Assembly: GCA_033032865.1 (NCBI GenBank)
Contig: JAWHQI010000268.1
Span: 310,001 to 374,000, forward strand
Length of the DNA stretch: 64,000 bases
Direction: 5' to 3'
From: Dactylorhiza incarnata
Lineage: Eukaryota > Streptophyta > Magnoliopsida > Asparagales > Orchidaceae
A model generated the notes under the pieces. That model was not told the origin of the DNA and ran no database searches. It worked only from the letters and a program-made list of their open reading frames with translations. Position numbers and translations under genes: made by a program. Positions 44,253 through 57,209 of this stretch are shown here, in pieces (the first letter of the stretch is position 1; the number at the start of each line of letters is the position of its first letter).

Positions 44253-46858
44253 TGGTAATTTATAGTGTTTATGACTTCCTAAAATCCTATTAAAATTTTA
44301 GAGATATATTTCAACATAAAGTACCGTATAACAGAAAATTGAATTTTTCTGAAGGCATTAGGTTATGTTTATTTCATGTATACATTTATGTTCTATAATC
44401 AATTATAATCAAATAGCTGGGAATATCAACTTCAAAAATCCCAATAAAATTTGCAGAGATGTATGTTACTATAAATTATCATGTGACAGAATATCAGAAT
44501 TATCCTAAGTCATTTGGTCACTTATATTTGATTAATACATTTATGTGACATTAATATTACTAACTAAATGCCTATGATTTTTCATTCCAAAAATTCTAAC
44601 TTTTCTAGGGATGATACCCTTCATCATAATATGTATATTGCTCAAACATCATGGGCATACAACAAGGAATTTGTGATAAATTCACAAAATACCCAAAAGT
44701 GTTATATGCACACCAACCTCTCATACCTTTCATTCATATGTATGTGTAATATATTGTTCTATAGTGGTCCCAATGACCTCACATTTTTATATGTGACGGT
44801 TTATGACCTAACAAACATGTCACACAAGATTTGAGTCATTTTGGATTTATTTAACCACATTTATTTCAATAATATGAAAAATCATATTTCCCACAAAACC
44901 TTAGAGAAGTGTTGCCCAAAAATCCCCATTTTTGGTAGAGGGTGTGTCTATGATATATACCCATATGTCCAAAGTATTAGGCCTATCCAAGCATCTATGT
45001 GAATTATATCTACAAAATAGTGACTGGTCCCCCTTTAGGACACACCTCAGGAGAATGCCCCTACAAGGAGTTGTAGGCCACCAAACCCGATGATTCAAAT
45101 CCCTATGGACAGTAGACCTCAATGGATACAAAAGTTGTCTCAGGCATTTTTGCCTAGAAGGGCCTCTAAGTGGTCTAATTTTGGGAAATGATTATCTGTT
45201 AAAGGTGTGACAGTTAGTTCATTTAATACATTGTGGTCTGCGGGTAACCATCAGCAATGGAAATCAAGGGCTGGGATTGTGTCTTCCACCTCCAACCAAG
45301 GGACCAGATTGTCCCGTTCTGAGCCGTTTTCTAAGCCAAATTCCCGACCCTCCAACCACCTCCACTACCAGTCACCACCTTCGTTGAGGTGGGGGCAATC
45401 GATTGGCGGCGAGACGCCGGTCGGAGATCGCCTCTCCGGCGAGCCCGAGCGGGTTGAAAAGCTCAGAAAAATCTCTCATTCCTCACATTGATCGCGACTC
45501 AATTGTGCCCGATTTCTCTGCCTAAGGAGTTAGACCGCTAGTATAGAGGGAGAGGAGGAGAAATGGACCTCTATTGGAGCTCGCCGACGGGTGTTCCGGC
45601 GGCTAGCCATGGTTCTCTCCTTCTCCGGCGAGCTTTCCTGATCCGTCGATTCTCCACCAATGAACCTCTTCTCAGTGGCTTACTCGACTCCTTAGGGCCT
45701 TCTGAAGATGATGGAAGTGTCAATTGAGGAGTGTGATGGTTGTATAGAGAGAGTGGGAAACATGGGTTATCGGCCATGGGTGTCTTGCTTTCCCTTGGGC
45801 TGCTGAGCGGCTTCCATCCTCTAATGGTGACTGTTCACGCTTGAGGAGGTTGGCTACTAGCTTGGGCAAAGGAGTGGAGGGCCATGGGGCCTCCATTCGT
45901 CAAAAGTCCCTTTCTTCCCTTAAGCTTTTTGAGGGAAAATGACATTTTTGCCCCCATGTTCACCTTCTCTCTTTAAATTCAAGTGTTTGGTATGCCAATA
46001 GACTTGTGTCCTGCTGGTTAGGCATGGGTTGGGGCCTTGGTCCACTTGGATTCTATTTGGGCTTTTGATTTATTCCTTAAAAGTCTTATGTTGACCATGG
46101 TTGACTTTTGGGTTGACTTGGTCAAATTGGTAAATGGGTTAGCGCCACTTGATGGTCATGAGTCATATGACCTTACACAAAGTCCATTGGACCATGGTGT
46201 GGCTCCAATTGAGTTAATTTATCCATATGGTGTGAGTTTGACCCAAATTAGCCTAAGTTTGACTTTGGTCAAATTGGATGGATTGGTTGACCACTTGATG
46301 GAGCTTTTTGGGTCCAATGGATCCTTAATGGGTTTATAATGTTATGGATGAAGTCAATTTGGTCAATTGAAGGTCAGTTGATCCTTGATTGGGTTGATTT
46401 GGGTTATGTTGACTAAGAGTTGACTTTGGTGAATTCTTTGAACTTGAGTGGAACAGATTAATGATTATTGACCTAATGACCTTCCTTAGTGATTAGAAGG
46501 ACCTAGGTGAAGTCTATTTGATGTATTGGAGGTCAATTGAGTCTAAGTGTGTTGAATGGGGCTATGTTGACCTAAGTTAGACTTTGATCAATTTGGTCTA
46601 TTTGGTTGACCAATGGATGAGACTTTTGGTCAAGTGAGTCTCTATTAGGGTTAGGAGCATAGTGATGATGTCAATTAGTACTTGTGAGTTCAATTTGACT
46701 AATTTGACTTAAGTTATCTTGTGCTCACTTGCGAGCACTATGTAAGTTCACCTCAACTTAGTGAACTCTAAGGTCATCTCCTTGCCTCTACTCACTCTTC
46801 TCTTCTCATGTTACGCTCTAACACCATCATGAGGTCTAGTAGGATTAGGGATGTTACA
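44253..46858 (-). repeat. Possible long Gypsy LTR (limits tentative)
   Basis: The right edge read on the minus strand is TGTAACATCCCTAATCC, a common start of plant Gypsy LTRs. Near its left side the sequence changes at TGGTAATTTATAG. The right half is rich in TTGACTTTGGTCAA-like motifs (46080-46680). No coding frame is supported. No second copy lies in the window. Confidence 0.3.
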
Positions 46859-46870
46859 TGATTGCCCACT

Positions 46871-46938
46871 GAATGTCGCTGCACGCCGAATGTCGCCGCA
46901 CACCGAATGTCACCCTACACTGAATGTTGCTGCATGAG
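46871..46938. repeat. 17-bp tandem repeat, four copies
   Basis: The unit resembles GAATGTCGCCGCACACC. The copies differ at several positions. Confidence 0.9.
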
Positions 46939-47128
46939 TCCCACGTGCACTATCACTAGTCTATATATTATATCAAAAAGGGAGTCTCATTTGGTGAAAC
47001 ATTCATAATGTCAATACTACCCCTCATTTTGTAATCGAATGCTATCAAATTCTTTTATTTATTTCAAAATAATTTAAATTATAATGTCTATCTATGTAAT
47101 TACGCATTTAAAAATATAAAAAAGCAAG

Positions 47129-48180
47129 TTGATGGTGGTCGTGAGGGCAGCAAGAATACGCGCTCAAACCCCCTCTCGCCATCTCGCCTTATCATTCCAG
47201 GTAAGGGATTTCACCCAGGCTGTTGTTGAGACGTGCATGCTAATACTGCTTTCTTCTCTGAATAGTTCCCGCCATCACCGACTGCATTATGAAATTCCTC
47301 AGGGCGTGACGAGTTCCAAAAATGCGCTCCTCACCTCTCTGCGAGTCCCGTATCCGACTTCGTCGGCTGATCCCCGGGGACTTCCAGCTTCTTCTCAATA
47401 TCTTAACGCTAGTGAGTTGGCTAGGTGACCTCCCGACGAGAAGTCGTTGCTAATTGTTCCTCCAGGACCGAACAATATGCCCTCTCAGAGGACTCAATCT
47501 GCTGAGGGTCTTCGACAGGATTTGCCTCGCCCGCAAGTTAAAAATCTAGCATCTTCGGTAGGTACCTACTTGCTTCGACCCCTTCCTCCAAATCGTCTCC
47601 TATTTCTGATTTCCTCGCTTGTCTTACCTTACTAGGCCATCATCGCTCCGCCTCGCAGGAGGGCTCAATGTTGATTGACTCGCAGCCCGAGTCACCTCCT
47701 CTTATAATGACGACTCCTTTGAGAGATCTTCTAGCAAATCCATGATGTGCAGACGCTGAATTTAGGACTCGCCTTCTTGCCATCCTGGTGGCTCATGACT
47801 CCTTTCATATGTCCATGCCATCAGGAGAGATGCGACACGAATTATCTGAAGTGGGAACTCGCCTCAATCAGGTCGAAGACTTTCAACTACAGGTGGAGGG
47901 CGACGAAGGGTTGTTTGTGCAAGTCCACGATGTGGAAGTGAGGTTGTATGAATTGGAGGCTCGTCGGAATTCTACTGAGGATGAACTACACAGGTTCGCC
48001 CAGGTGGCTGGGACAGTTGGCGAGGCCTCCAGGCTTGAGGAGCTAGCTCATTAGGCGGAGCAAGGAACACCTTCTAAAAGTGAAAGATGACCTCCAGATT
48101 GTTAGAGATATCACTTGGAGAGCTCGTCATCCTACCTACATGCGTGTTCAGGGTCGCGGCGCGTGCGCCACGAGTAAAGC
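47129..48180 (+). pseudogene. Antisense ORF remnant 1 of the Tat element
   Basis: Several plus-strand frames (47129-47428, 47447-47635, 47788-48054, 48080-48180) together look like exons of one degenerate ORF. The piece at 47788-48054 is strongly helical and probably coiled-coil (RHELSEVGTRLNQVEDFQLQ, VRLYELEARR). Downstream AT-rich sequence with AATGAAAATTT resembles a 3' UTR. Function unknown. Confidence 0.45.
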
Positions 48181-48392
48181 CTTTGTATTTTTTATTTTAT
48201 TATACTCCTCGCACAATCTTGTATCCACCATTTGGTGTCTTAATGAAAATTTTCATTTATTACGTGCTATACCCGTTGTCCATATTTCTGATTTATTTGT
48301 TTTGTCGTTGATGTGAGTCAGCGACTTTGCCTGCAAGCATATGGGCATTGTGCGTGAGTTTGTCTGAAACCCTAGGCTATAAATAAGGTCGT

Positions 48393-50223
48393 GTGAACTG
48401 TGTTGCCAATTTTCGCGCACACAGTTTTTCTAGCTCGCAGACCTCTGCGGCAGAGTACACTATCTTCGAGGCCCGCTCCTTACCCGACGGATATACTGCG
48501 AGGCACCTTGTGCCAGGTGAGCATCTCAATACTTTCTTTGTGAGCGAACTCATTTTTCTGCTGGCGCATTTCCATACCGGCCTGAGATTGCCCTTGTGGC
48601 CCGAGGTCAGGCAGGTCTTCAAATATTTCGGGTTGATTCCTACGCAGGTCAATCCCAACGCGATCAGTGCTCTGGTTGCGTTCATATGCTACATGCGCGA
48701 GGAGAAGATATAGTTCGATCTAGTTGCCTTCCGGAAAATCTTGATGCTGAAAGCGACTAGCGACGACATTTTCTTCTTTTCCAGCATCTATTTGAAAATA
48801 TCTGAGATGCTCAACAAATTCTATCACTAGACTGATAAGTTTTTCTTTGTGCGAGGCGAGTTCACGACCCACCCCTTCACGCCAATCTAAAAGACCGAGA
48901 GCATGTACAAGTCGCCTTGCGAGAAGGTGGACGCCCTCACTCTCTACAATTTTTTGAAAGGTGAGGACTTTGATGTCGTCTTCCTATGGCGACATGTGGA
49001 TCAGCTTGCCTTCATTATATCGGGGACAGGTTAGCCTGGGTGAGAACTCACCTCACTGTTTAGCTCCTTTTTCATGTTTCTCTCTCTAGCTCGCGCTTTT
49101 TTTTATAGGTGAGCACTCGCTGTCGGTGAACATCACCCTCCGAAGGCTCAAGGGCGTCCACTCGCAAAGTCCCTTCTACTCGCCCTATCGAGACCATCAT
49201 CTTGGATGAAGGCGAGCCCTCCTCCTCCTCGGCGAAGGGCAAGTCCAATGTTCCTTCTGAAGTTGCCTCGTCCAACGAGCCGAAGAAAAAGAAGCAAAAG
49301 TCTAGGAGGACGAGCACAGTTGGTCAGGAAGAGCCACCCAAGGATCCCGTGACGCACTTCAACTTTGGGCTCGACATGCGAAGCGACGACCTGAAGGGGA
49401 ACCCACTCCTAATATGGGATAACCAGCTCAATTGGGTTGTTCTAAGCTCGCACCTCCCTTCTTGGTTAGAGGATGCGGCTAGAGGATGCGGCCCCTAATG
49501 ATGATGTCTACAACGTCCTTTACGGACCTTATGGCAGGGACGACACCCAGGTTCTTGCGGAGACCCCCATTCGCGAGCTGGTGAATCGGGGCAGTAGATC
49601 CCTCCTTCGCTTTGTAGAGCTATTTCACCAGACCGCGACGCACGGTCTTGCTTTAAACAAGAAGCTCCGCGCGGAAAACAAGGCTTGCTAGGAGGCCGAG
49701 GCGCAACTGGCAAAGGCCAAGGAAGAACTCGCCTCTCATGATGTTGCCCCACCTCGTCTGAATGAGTTATATTTTCTTTTCGCTTTTTATAACCCAACCT
49801 CACGCTGAGTTCCCCTCTGATTATTTTTCCTTGTAGGATGCCAAACTCGCGTGGGCCGAACAATTTTCCTCTATGGAGGCAGAGTTGAAGGCGACGCGAG
49901 GTGATAACGAATATCTCGCCAACTGACTCGACGAAGCAGAATCCAGCTTACTGGAGGCCCAACGCCAAGGGCCTGGGGAGTCTTCTCGCTTTCCTCAGTT
50001 ATTACGGTTTACTGCTTCCAAGGTGGAGGAGACTCGCAGGACGTTGGTCCTCTCCATGTCTTAACTCGCGTTGGAGCGTCTTCGTCGGCAGAGAGCCTTG
50101 AATGAAGTCGGGCTAGAGTTCACCCCGCAATCGCTCATCCCAGAAATGTTATGCGAGCTGGTGAGTCCATCCACTTCAGGCAATGAGGGATTGCACTCCT
50201 CTGATTCCGAGAACGACATATAG
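48393..50223 (+). pseudogene. Antisense ORF remnant 2, gypsy-type transposon domain
   Basis: The N-terminal part has TGLRLPLWPEVRQVFKYFG, IPTQVNPNAISALVAFICYM and, after a stop at about 48711, LVAFRKILM and MLNKFYH. This is the pattern of the putative gypsy-type transposon domain. A Ser/Lys-rich middle (49202-49330) and a coiled C-terminus (RAENKAC, EAQLAKAKEELA) follow, ending SDSENDI at 50223. Intron-like breaks are visible: GTTAGC..TTTATAG at about 49029-49109 and ..CCTTGTAG before 49838. Internal stops remain at 49690, 49924 and 50062. Its natural role in Tat elements is unknown. Confidence 0.65.
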
Positions 50224-50689
50224 GCTGGGTGGGCCTGCACCCGAGCAGTTATGATTTTATTCTCTTTTTATTTGTAATTGGGGTATTCACCTACACTTAC
50301 TATTTTTCCATGTTAATTGAACTGACGTATTCACCTTTATTCTGTTGTCAACTATCTTTTTTATGCTCATTTTTCTTATCTGGCGATACACATTTCCGCG
50401 ATGTATTATCTTAGCATGCCCGCACGTTAGACCTCGCGCATCGACAACGTTTCACTAGGCTCCGCGCTCGCATTTAGCATACTCGCTTCGAAAATACTTT
50501 AGACTCTTAGGGCTCGTGTGGGTTGGCTATCATCTCGCCAAATCCTCCCAACATGGGTGATGGTATCGAATTTAATTGTTGAACAACTCTAATACTCACC
50601 TCGCCCATACCTCTTGTCGCCAGGCGAGTACAGGGTTGCCCCTTTTGCAAGTTTGATCATTAGGTGTCGGTTTCAAACCTTAATTGAAA

Positions 50690-51890
50690 CGACAGACCTG
50701 TCTCGAGGGGGCAAGTTGCCAACATGCCGGAGAGGAGCTTGTGCAGAGGTCCTATCTACGTCAATAATGCAACTCGAGGACTTGAACTCACTCGAGGGGG
50801 CAAGTTGTCGGCATGCTGGAGAGGAGCTCGTGCAGAAGCCCGTTCTACGACAACAACACTATCGAGGACTTGAACTCACTCGAGGGGCAAGTAGACGTCA
50901 TGCATCCTCTCGTGCAGGGGCCCGATCTATGACAACAACACTTTCGAGGACTTAAACTCACTTGATGGGGCAAGTAGCCCGTATGCTGGAGAGGAGCTCG
51001 TGCAAAGGCCCGGTCTACGACAACAACACTGTCGAGGACTTGAACTCACTCGAGAGGGAAAGTAGTCGGTATGCAAGAGAGAAGCTCGTGCAGGGGACCT
51101 GTCTATGACAACAACACTCTCGAGGATTTGAATCACTTTAGGGGGCCAGACATGCAGGAGAGGAGTTCATGCAGGGGCCCGATCTACGACTACAACACTC
51201 TCGAGGACTTGAACCTACTTGATAGGGCAACTAGCCGACATGCAAGAGAGGAGCTCGTGCAAGGGCCCGATCTACGATAACAACACTCCCGAGAACTAGA
51301 ACTCACTCGAGAGGGAAAGTAGCCAGCATGCAGGAGAGGAGCTCGTGCAAGGGCATGCTCTACGACAACAACACTCTCGAGGACTTGAACTCACTCGAGG
51401 GGAAAATAGCTGACATGCAGGATATGAGATCTTGCAGGGACCCGATCTACGACAACAACACTCTCGAGGACTTGAACTCACTTGGAGGGGCAAGTAGCTG
51501 ACATGCAGAAGAGGAACTCGTGCGGGGGCCCGGTTTCGACAACAACACTCTTGAGGACTTGAACTCACTCGAGGGGGCAAGTAGTCGACATGCAGGAGAA
51601 GAGTTCGTGTGGGGGCCCAGTCTACGACAATAACACTCTCGAGTAATTAAACTCACTCGAAGGGGCAAGTAGCCGACATGCAGGAGAGGAGCTCATGCAG
51701 GGGTCTGGTTTATGACAACAACACTCTCGAGAACTTGAACTCACTCAAGGGGGCAAGTAGCCAACATGCGGAGAGGAGCTCGTGCAGGGGCCTGGTCTAC
51801 GACAACAACACTCTCAAGGACTTGAACTCACTCGAGGGGGAAGTAGCTGACATGCAAGAGAGGAGCTTGTGCAGGGGTCGGTCTCTTGGT
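50690..51890. repeat. Tandem array, unit about 88 bp, about 14 copies
   Basis: Each unit carries CTCGAGGACTTGAACTCACT, then GAGGGGGCAAGTAGCC, ACATGCAGGAGAGGAGCTCG and CTACGACAACAACACT. Spacing between CGAGGACTT motifs varies from about 81 to 88 bp. It lies between integrase and the antisense ORFs. Reading frames crossing it are a by-product of the repeat. Confidence 0.93.
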
Positions 51891-51983
51891 GCATGTCGTT
51901 TAGATGTTCAAATATTATATATCTGCAACATGGGGTGTTATCAATTCATTTAGAATGAATACACAAAAAGATTACATAGTGAT

Positions 51984-53136
51984 TTAGGAGTAAAAAAGCT
52001 TCAGATCATCCCTGCTCCAAGTACTCCCACGACACTCTCCCTCTATATTTTGCAGACGGTACCCACCAGTTTTCAAAACCACAGAGATCATGAAGGGGCC
52101 CTCCCAATTGGGATGAAGCTTGCCGACTGTCGTGGATCTCCCCGCGGCGTCGACCTTCTTGAGGACCAAGTCTGGCCCCTTCTCGAATTGTTTGACTTAA
52201 ACATGCTTGTCAAAGTATCTCGCCATCCTTCGCTTGACCTTCTCTTAGCGGATTGTTGTCTAGTAGTGGAGCTCCTCCACAAAGTCGAGTGAAAAGCCGT
52301 TGTGCCTCCTCATTTTCTAGTCTTCATTCTTCATCACCATCTTTTATTGCCACCACTCGAGGACTCCCTACCTCAAACTACACTGGAATCAAGGCCACTG
52401 AGCCATAGGACAGCTTGGAGGGCATTTCGCCTGTGGATGCGGTGGGGGTAGTCCTCAAAGCCCAAAGAACTAAGGGAAGCTATTCCACCCAGATGCCTTT
52501 CAGGTTCTCCACCTTCTTCTTCAACAAGCTGACGATAACTTTGTTGGTCGCTTCGACCTGGCCGTTGATCTTGGGGTGGTGAACCGAAGCAAAACGTAGG
52601 TCAATACCTAGCTGACTGCAGAAGTTTGTGAGATCCGGGCTGACAAATTGCGGATTGTTATCCGTTATGATGCCGAGAGGTAGGTCGTGCATGCATATGA
52701 TTCCCCCTCAAATGAAATTTTTCACCACTTGAGAGGTTGTCTTTGCTAAAGTCGTGACTTCCATCCACTTGTAGAAGTAATTGATCATCACTGGAAGAAA
52801 TTTTTTCTGTCCACTCGCTTGGGGGAACGACCTTATGAGGTCCATTCCCCAAATGGAGAATGGCCAGGGGGTGGTGATTGATCGGAGACGCTGGGTTGTC
52901 TACAGATGGAGCGGGGCGTATAGATGGCATTTTTGGCACCTCCTTGCAAACTCTTCTGTATCCTTCTTGATGGTGGGCCAGAAGTACCTCATTCTCAGCA
53001 CTCTCTTTTCTAAGGTTCGGCTTCCCGAGTTACTCCCACACTCGCCCCAGTGGATCTCCTCCAGGATCCGTGGGACTTCTCTCTCGAAGTGGCTTCTCAC
53101 CAAAGGATCAGACAGGGTCTTCTTGTAAAGCACCAC
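51984..53136 (-). pseudogene. Tat integrase
   Basis: The zinc-finger end has EIHWGECGSNSGS and FARRCQKCH (the second His is changed). The core is split over frames: GPHKVVPPSEWTEK on the way in, then IITDNNPQF with a catalytic Asp, and SVHHPKINGQVEATNKVI with the catalytic Glu. The C-terminus has GKLHPNWEGPFMI and GYRLQNIEG. Frameshifts lie near 52300-52480, 52690 and 52900. Confidence 0.88.
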
Positions 53137-53299
53137 GTCACTTAACAGGTAGTAGACCCACTTGTACCTGAACCGTCTCTTATTTTGGACCTATGCGAAT
53201 AATTCACCTATGGTTAAGAAAGCTACAAATGGATCCATCCAGGAGGAGGGTTGGTCGATGTCCATCATCTCCTTCTCCTCGATGGAGGGTCAGAATAAT

Positions 53300-53850
53300 C
53301 CTGTGACCGTACCCCCGACTCAGGGGCCGTATTTGGCCAGACGATGCGCTTGGGCGTTCTCCTCCCTTGGAACATGTTGTATAGAGAAAGACCGGAATGT
53401 GCCCACCAAACCTTTCACCTTCACCAGATAATGATGTAGTACCAGCTCTCTTGCTTCAAACTCTCCTCGAACCTGGGAGGTGACCACCATGAAATCAGAG
53501 TGGAACTCGGATGTCATGAATCCCCAGCTCTCGGGCTAGGTGAAGTCCTGCAATCACTGCTTCATACTCCGCCTGATTATTGGTAACCGGGAAGTGAAAA
53601 TCAACTGCCTGCTATATCCTGACACCCTGAGGGCTAATTAGGATGACACCCCCTCCACGGGAACTTCTTCCCGACGCTCCATCCACAAACATCTCCCAAG
53701 CCACCCGCTGGGGTGCCTTTGCTTCCTCCACCTCCATGGTGTAGTATGCCAGAAAATCTGCCACAACATGGGCCTTCATGGCTAACAGAGGGACATGGGT
53801 GATATCGAACTCGCTAAGCTCTACCGACAACTTGACCAGCCTTCCCGAAT
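53300..53850 (-). pseudogene. Tat RNase H (plant-type extra RNase H)
   Basis: WEMFVDGASGRSSRGGGVIL near 53690-53640 is the start of the archaeal-like RNase H found in Tat elements. RSFSIQHVPREENAQAHRLA at 53320-53400 is its conserved end. The upstream HVPLLAMKAHVVADFLA is the connection to the RT. A frame break lies near 53600. Confidence 0.85.
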
Positions 53851-53859
53851 GATCGACTC

Positions 53860-55318
53860 CTTATAGGATGTTGTGGAGGGGGTGATAAGTCACTATCCTG
53901 ATGAAGTGAGCCTAGAAAAAGGGCCGGAGCTTCCTAGCGGAGATGATTAAGGCAAAAGCCAACTTCTCCAGGATGAAGTACCGCAGCTCCGTCTTCAGTA
54001 AAACCATACTCACATAGTAAATCGGGAGTTGCTTATTGCCCTCCTCGCTGACCATGACAGAACTCACTGTCTTGGCTCCTACCCCAACATAAAGGAAGAG
54101 GTCCTCCCCCTCCCTAGGCCCTTGCAACAAGGGTGTCCTAATGAGTTGGAGATTCAAGCTCTCGAAGGATTCTTGAAACTCAGCTGACCAATCGAACTTC
54201 TTGTTGTCTCGGAGCATTTTAAAGAAGGGCGAGCATTTCTCCCCAGCTCTGGAGAGGAACCTATATACTCAGCCCTGCCAACCTACCCATCGGGCGCTGA
54301 ACTTCCTTTGTGTTTCTAGGTGCCTCCATCTCCATGTTTTTCTTGAACTTATCTGGATTTGGTTCCACTCTTGCCGGGGTCAAGAGATGACCAAAAAATT
54401 CCATTTCCCTGTCGTGAAGAAGCACTTTGTAGGGTTTAGCCTCATCTTGAACTTGCGGAGTGTAGAGAGAGTCTCCGTCAAGCCCCTAAGATGCTCCTCC
54501 ACATTCTTGTTTTTCACCATGAGGTCGTCGACGTATACCTCCAGATTTTTCCCATTCTGCTCTTTGAACACCCTATCCATCATCTTTGGTAGGTGACACC
54601 TACGTTTTTTAGCCCAAAGGGCATCATCTTGTAACAGTAGCAACCGACATTTGTGATGAATGACATGTTTTTCACGTCGGGAGGGGAGAATGCGAATTTG
54701 ATGATACTCAAAGAAAGCGTCTAAAAAACTCATGATAGGAAAACCAACGTATGAGTCTACCAACACGTCGATCCGTGATAAATAATAATAATCCTTAGGA
54801 CAAGATTTATAAAGGATTGAAAAATCAATATACACACGTCACTTCCCATCCTCCTTCTTCACCATTACAACATTGGAGAATCAGCCTAGGTACTGAATCT
54901 CCGACATTAACCCTGCATCCAATAACTTCTTCACCTTCTCCCTGATGGGCCCGGGCAAGGTAGTGGCGGTTGCCCTCTTTTTTTGCTGGATGAGATGGAA
55001 TCCCTTATTCGGGTTGAGGTGGTGGCAAGCGACGTCCACATCGATCCCTGGCATATTCGCGGTGCTCCAAGTGAAGATGTCTATGTTTTCCTGGATGCAG
55101 GACAATATCTCCTTATATTCCTCCTTCAGCTCTCCGCTGATCTTCACTTTCCTTGGCCTCTCGTCTTTAGATTGGATCTCCTTCTCCGCTACTTCCTCGG
55201 CCACCTCCATCCTCGCCATTTCTTCCATCACCTTGTCTACTACCTCGGCTTCCTCCTTCCAGCTGATGTTGTTGACAACGTTAAATAACATTGCCTTACC
55301 ACCGTGGGGTCGCTTCAA
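53860..55318 (-). pseudogene. Tat reverse transcriptase
   Basis: The N-terminus is in the frame at 54881-55318 (VACHHLNPNKGFHLIQQKKR, then EKVKKLLDAGLMSEIQYLG). The palm is at 54380-54835 with YVDDLMVKNKN; the YVDD codons are at 54524-54535. Connection and RNase H motifs (FDWSAEFQESFESL, YFILEKLAFALI) lie at 53912-54217. At least three frame changes separate these segments. Confidence 0.9.
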
Positions 55319-55838
55319 ATCTTAATTTGTTACCCTCCTTGGTTTCACTTCAAGCACTGGTGGTAGGATGTGGGCACACATCTGTAAGTGCTAATAAGAG
55401 GTCTGCCAAAGATGGCGTTGTAGCTACTGGGGGCGTCTACGATGACAAATCTGCAGCACTTGGAGTCTATGTTTTCCTCGATGCAGGACAAGATCTCCTT
55501 ATAACTCTCTGCTGATCTTCACTTTCCCTGGCCTCCCATCTTTAGATTGGATCTCCTTCTCCTTTACTTCCCCGATCGCCTCCAGCCTCGCCATTTCTTC
55601 CATCACATTGTCTACTACCTCGGCTTCCTCCTTCCAACTGATGTTGTTGACAACGTTGAGATAATATTGTCGTACCACCTTGGGGTCACTTCAGATCTTA
55701 ATCTGCTACCCTCCTTGGTTGTACTTCAAGCACTGGTGGTAGGATGAGGGCACACATCTGTAGGTGCTAATGAGAGGCCTGACAAAGATGGCGTTATATA
55801 TGCTGCGAGCGTCTATGATGACGAATCAGCAGCACTTG
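55079..55838. repeat. Tandem duplication of about 381 bp in the protease-RT linker
   Basis: TATGTTTTCCT.GATGCAGGA, TTAGATTGGATCTCCTTCTC, GCTGATGTTGTTGACAACGT and CAAGCACTGGTGGTAGGATG (or near-identical forms) occur in the same order at 55079-55459 and 55460-55838. The copies differ by several per cent and small indels. Confidence 0.93.
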
Positions 55839-55931
55839 GTTGTTCCCCCAGCGTTACAACTAGCTCCACCCCTCCTTCCACCTTCTTCTTTCCCTAGAAA
55901 AGCCGAAGAGTGGCCTCTTAGTTGCGGTAAC

Positions 55932-57187
55932 TGATAACTTCTCAAAAGAAGTTATTTAGCCCATTTGTTTGGACTCAATATTCATTGTAAATGAGAGAAA
56001 TGAGTTTAAATGAAGTAGAAATGCTTGCAAATTAATATTTATTTTATTTGTGACTAATTCAGTCTTTTTCCAATGTTATATTGCTAGAAACGCCAAAGAA
56101 ATCGACTTGGATAAAGGAATTTGCCCAAATCTCATGATTAGGAAAATAAGTTGCAACCTCAGAAAACTAGGTTGCAACACAGTCTGGGCGAATTCCAGAT
56201 TTTTAAATTCAAATGTGATGTCATTTTCAATTATGAAGGGACACATCTTTCCATAGGGGGTGGACATTTTTAAGTAAGTAAAATCCTGCAGAGAAAAAAA
56301 GAGGGATATGTTTTTACATCAGTTTTTCGGAATTCTCCATTGGAGAGCGGCTAGAGCAAGGAAGAAGGCAGATCTTCGGGCTGAACGAACGAACAACATC
56401 GTGAAGAGAATCCTGCAACGATTAAGCGTTAAACCATCATGTGTTGTAAGATCTCTCCAAATGTTTTTTTGTGTTTCCTCCATTGTTATGAACTAAATCT
56501 ATGTAATTTTGTATTGTGAGAGTACTTGGTCTTGTGTGATGAATATTTTCTAGCTTTCTCTTCGTGTTTGTTCGGTGAATGTTCTTTATTGAATTTATGA
56601 TCTCTAACTTTGGAATTTTTGGCCAAAGTTGTATCTTTTTACTACGCTCCATAATTCGAGAGATGAGTTGCATAAGTGCGTCATAGATTTGATATAGCAT
56701 TTGAAAGGAGAAAGAGATTTCCACTTGGTGTTAGCAACTTTGGTTTTTATTCTATATGCGGTTCTTTATTTCGCCTGAGTTAGAGATGACAAGGGAGATA
56801 AGGAATTATGGAGTTCTGATATTGAGAGATACAAATTTCTATTTTAAAATCGTTGCAAGGGATTTCACTACGCATGTGCCACAAAGTCACATTCATAGAT
56901 TCATCGCATTCGACTTAGAAAATCACGATACAAGATTATTTCTCATAACTGATAAGAAAGTATTTTTCTAAGGATCTGTAGTTTACTTTAACCAGGAATT
57001 TTCATTCACAGTTTGTAATTTTAAAATCATCGCTATTGTGTTACTTGAATTTAAAGAAAAATTATAACTAGTATTTGCAAAGACTGAATCGTTCACTTCT
57101 CCGTGGGAACGATCTTAACTCATCTTATATTACTTGATCCGACGCGCGCACTTGCGTTTAAATTACACAACCTTTTCGGGCATATCA
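55932..57187 (+). mobile_element. Solo LTR, Athila-like (1,256 bp)
   Basis: It starts TGATAACTTCTC and ends GGGCATATCA, with perfect 5-bp target duplications GTAAC (55927-55931 and 57188-57192). The right end contains TTCTCCGTGGGAACGATC, a pattern seen near the 3' end of Athila-type LTRs. No internal genes. The flanking Tat pol is collinear across it. Confidence 0.88.
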
Positions 57188-57209
57188 GTAACCCTCTTCC
57201 CTTCCACCT

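Noticed and set aside
45207..45491. 94-codon plus-strand frame
   Set aside because: Not recognised, no splice-supported context, lies in probable LTR sequence.
50614..51953. Several 70-110 codon frames through the 88-bp array
   Set aside because: Repeat-derived; sense and antisense both open and carry the same repeated peptides.
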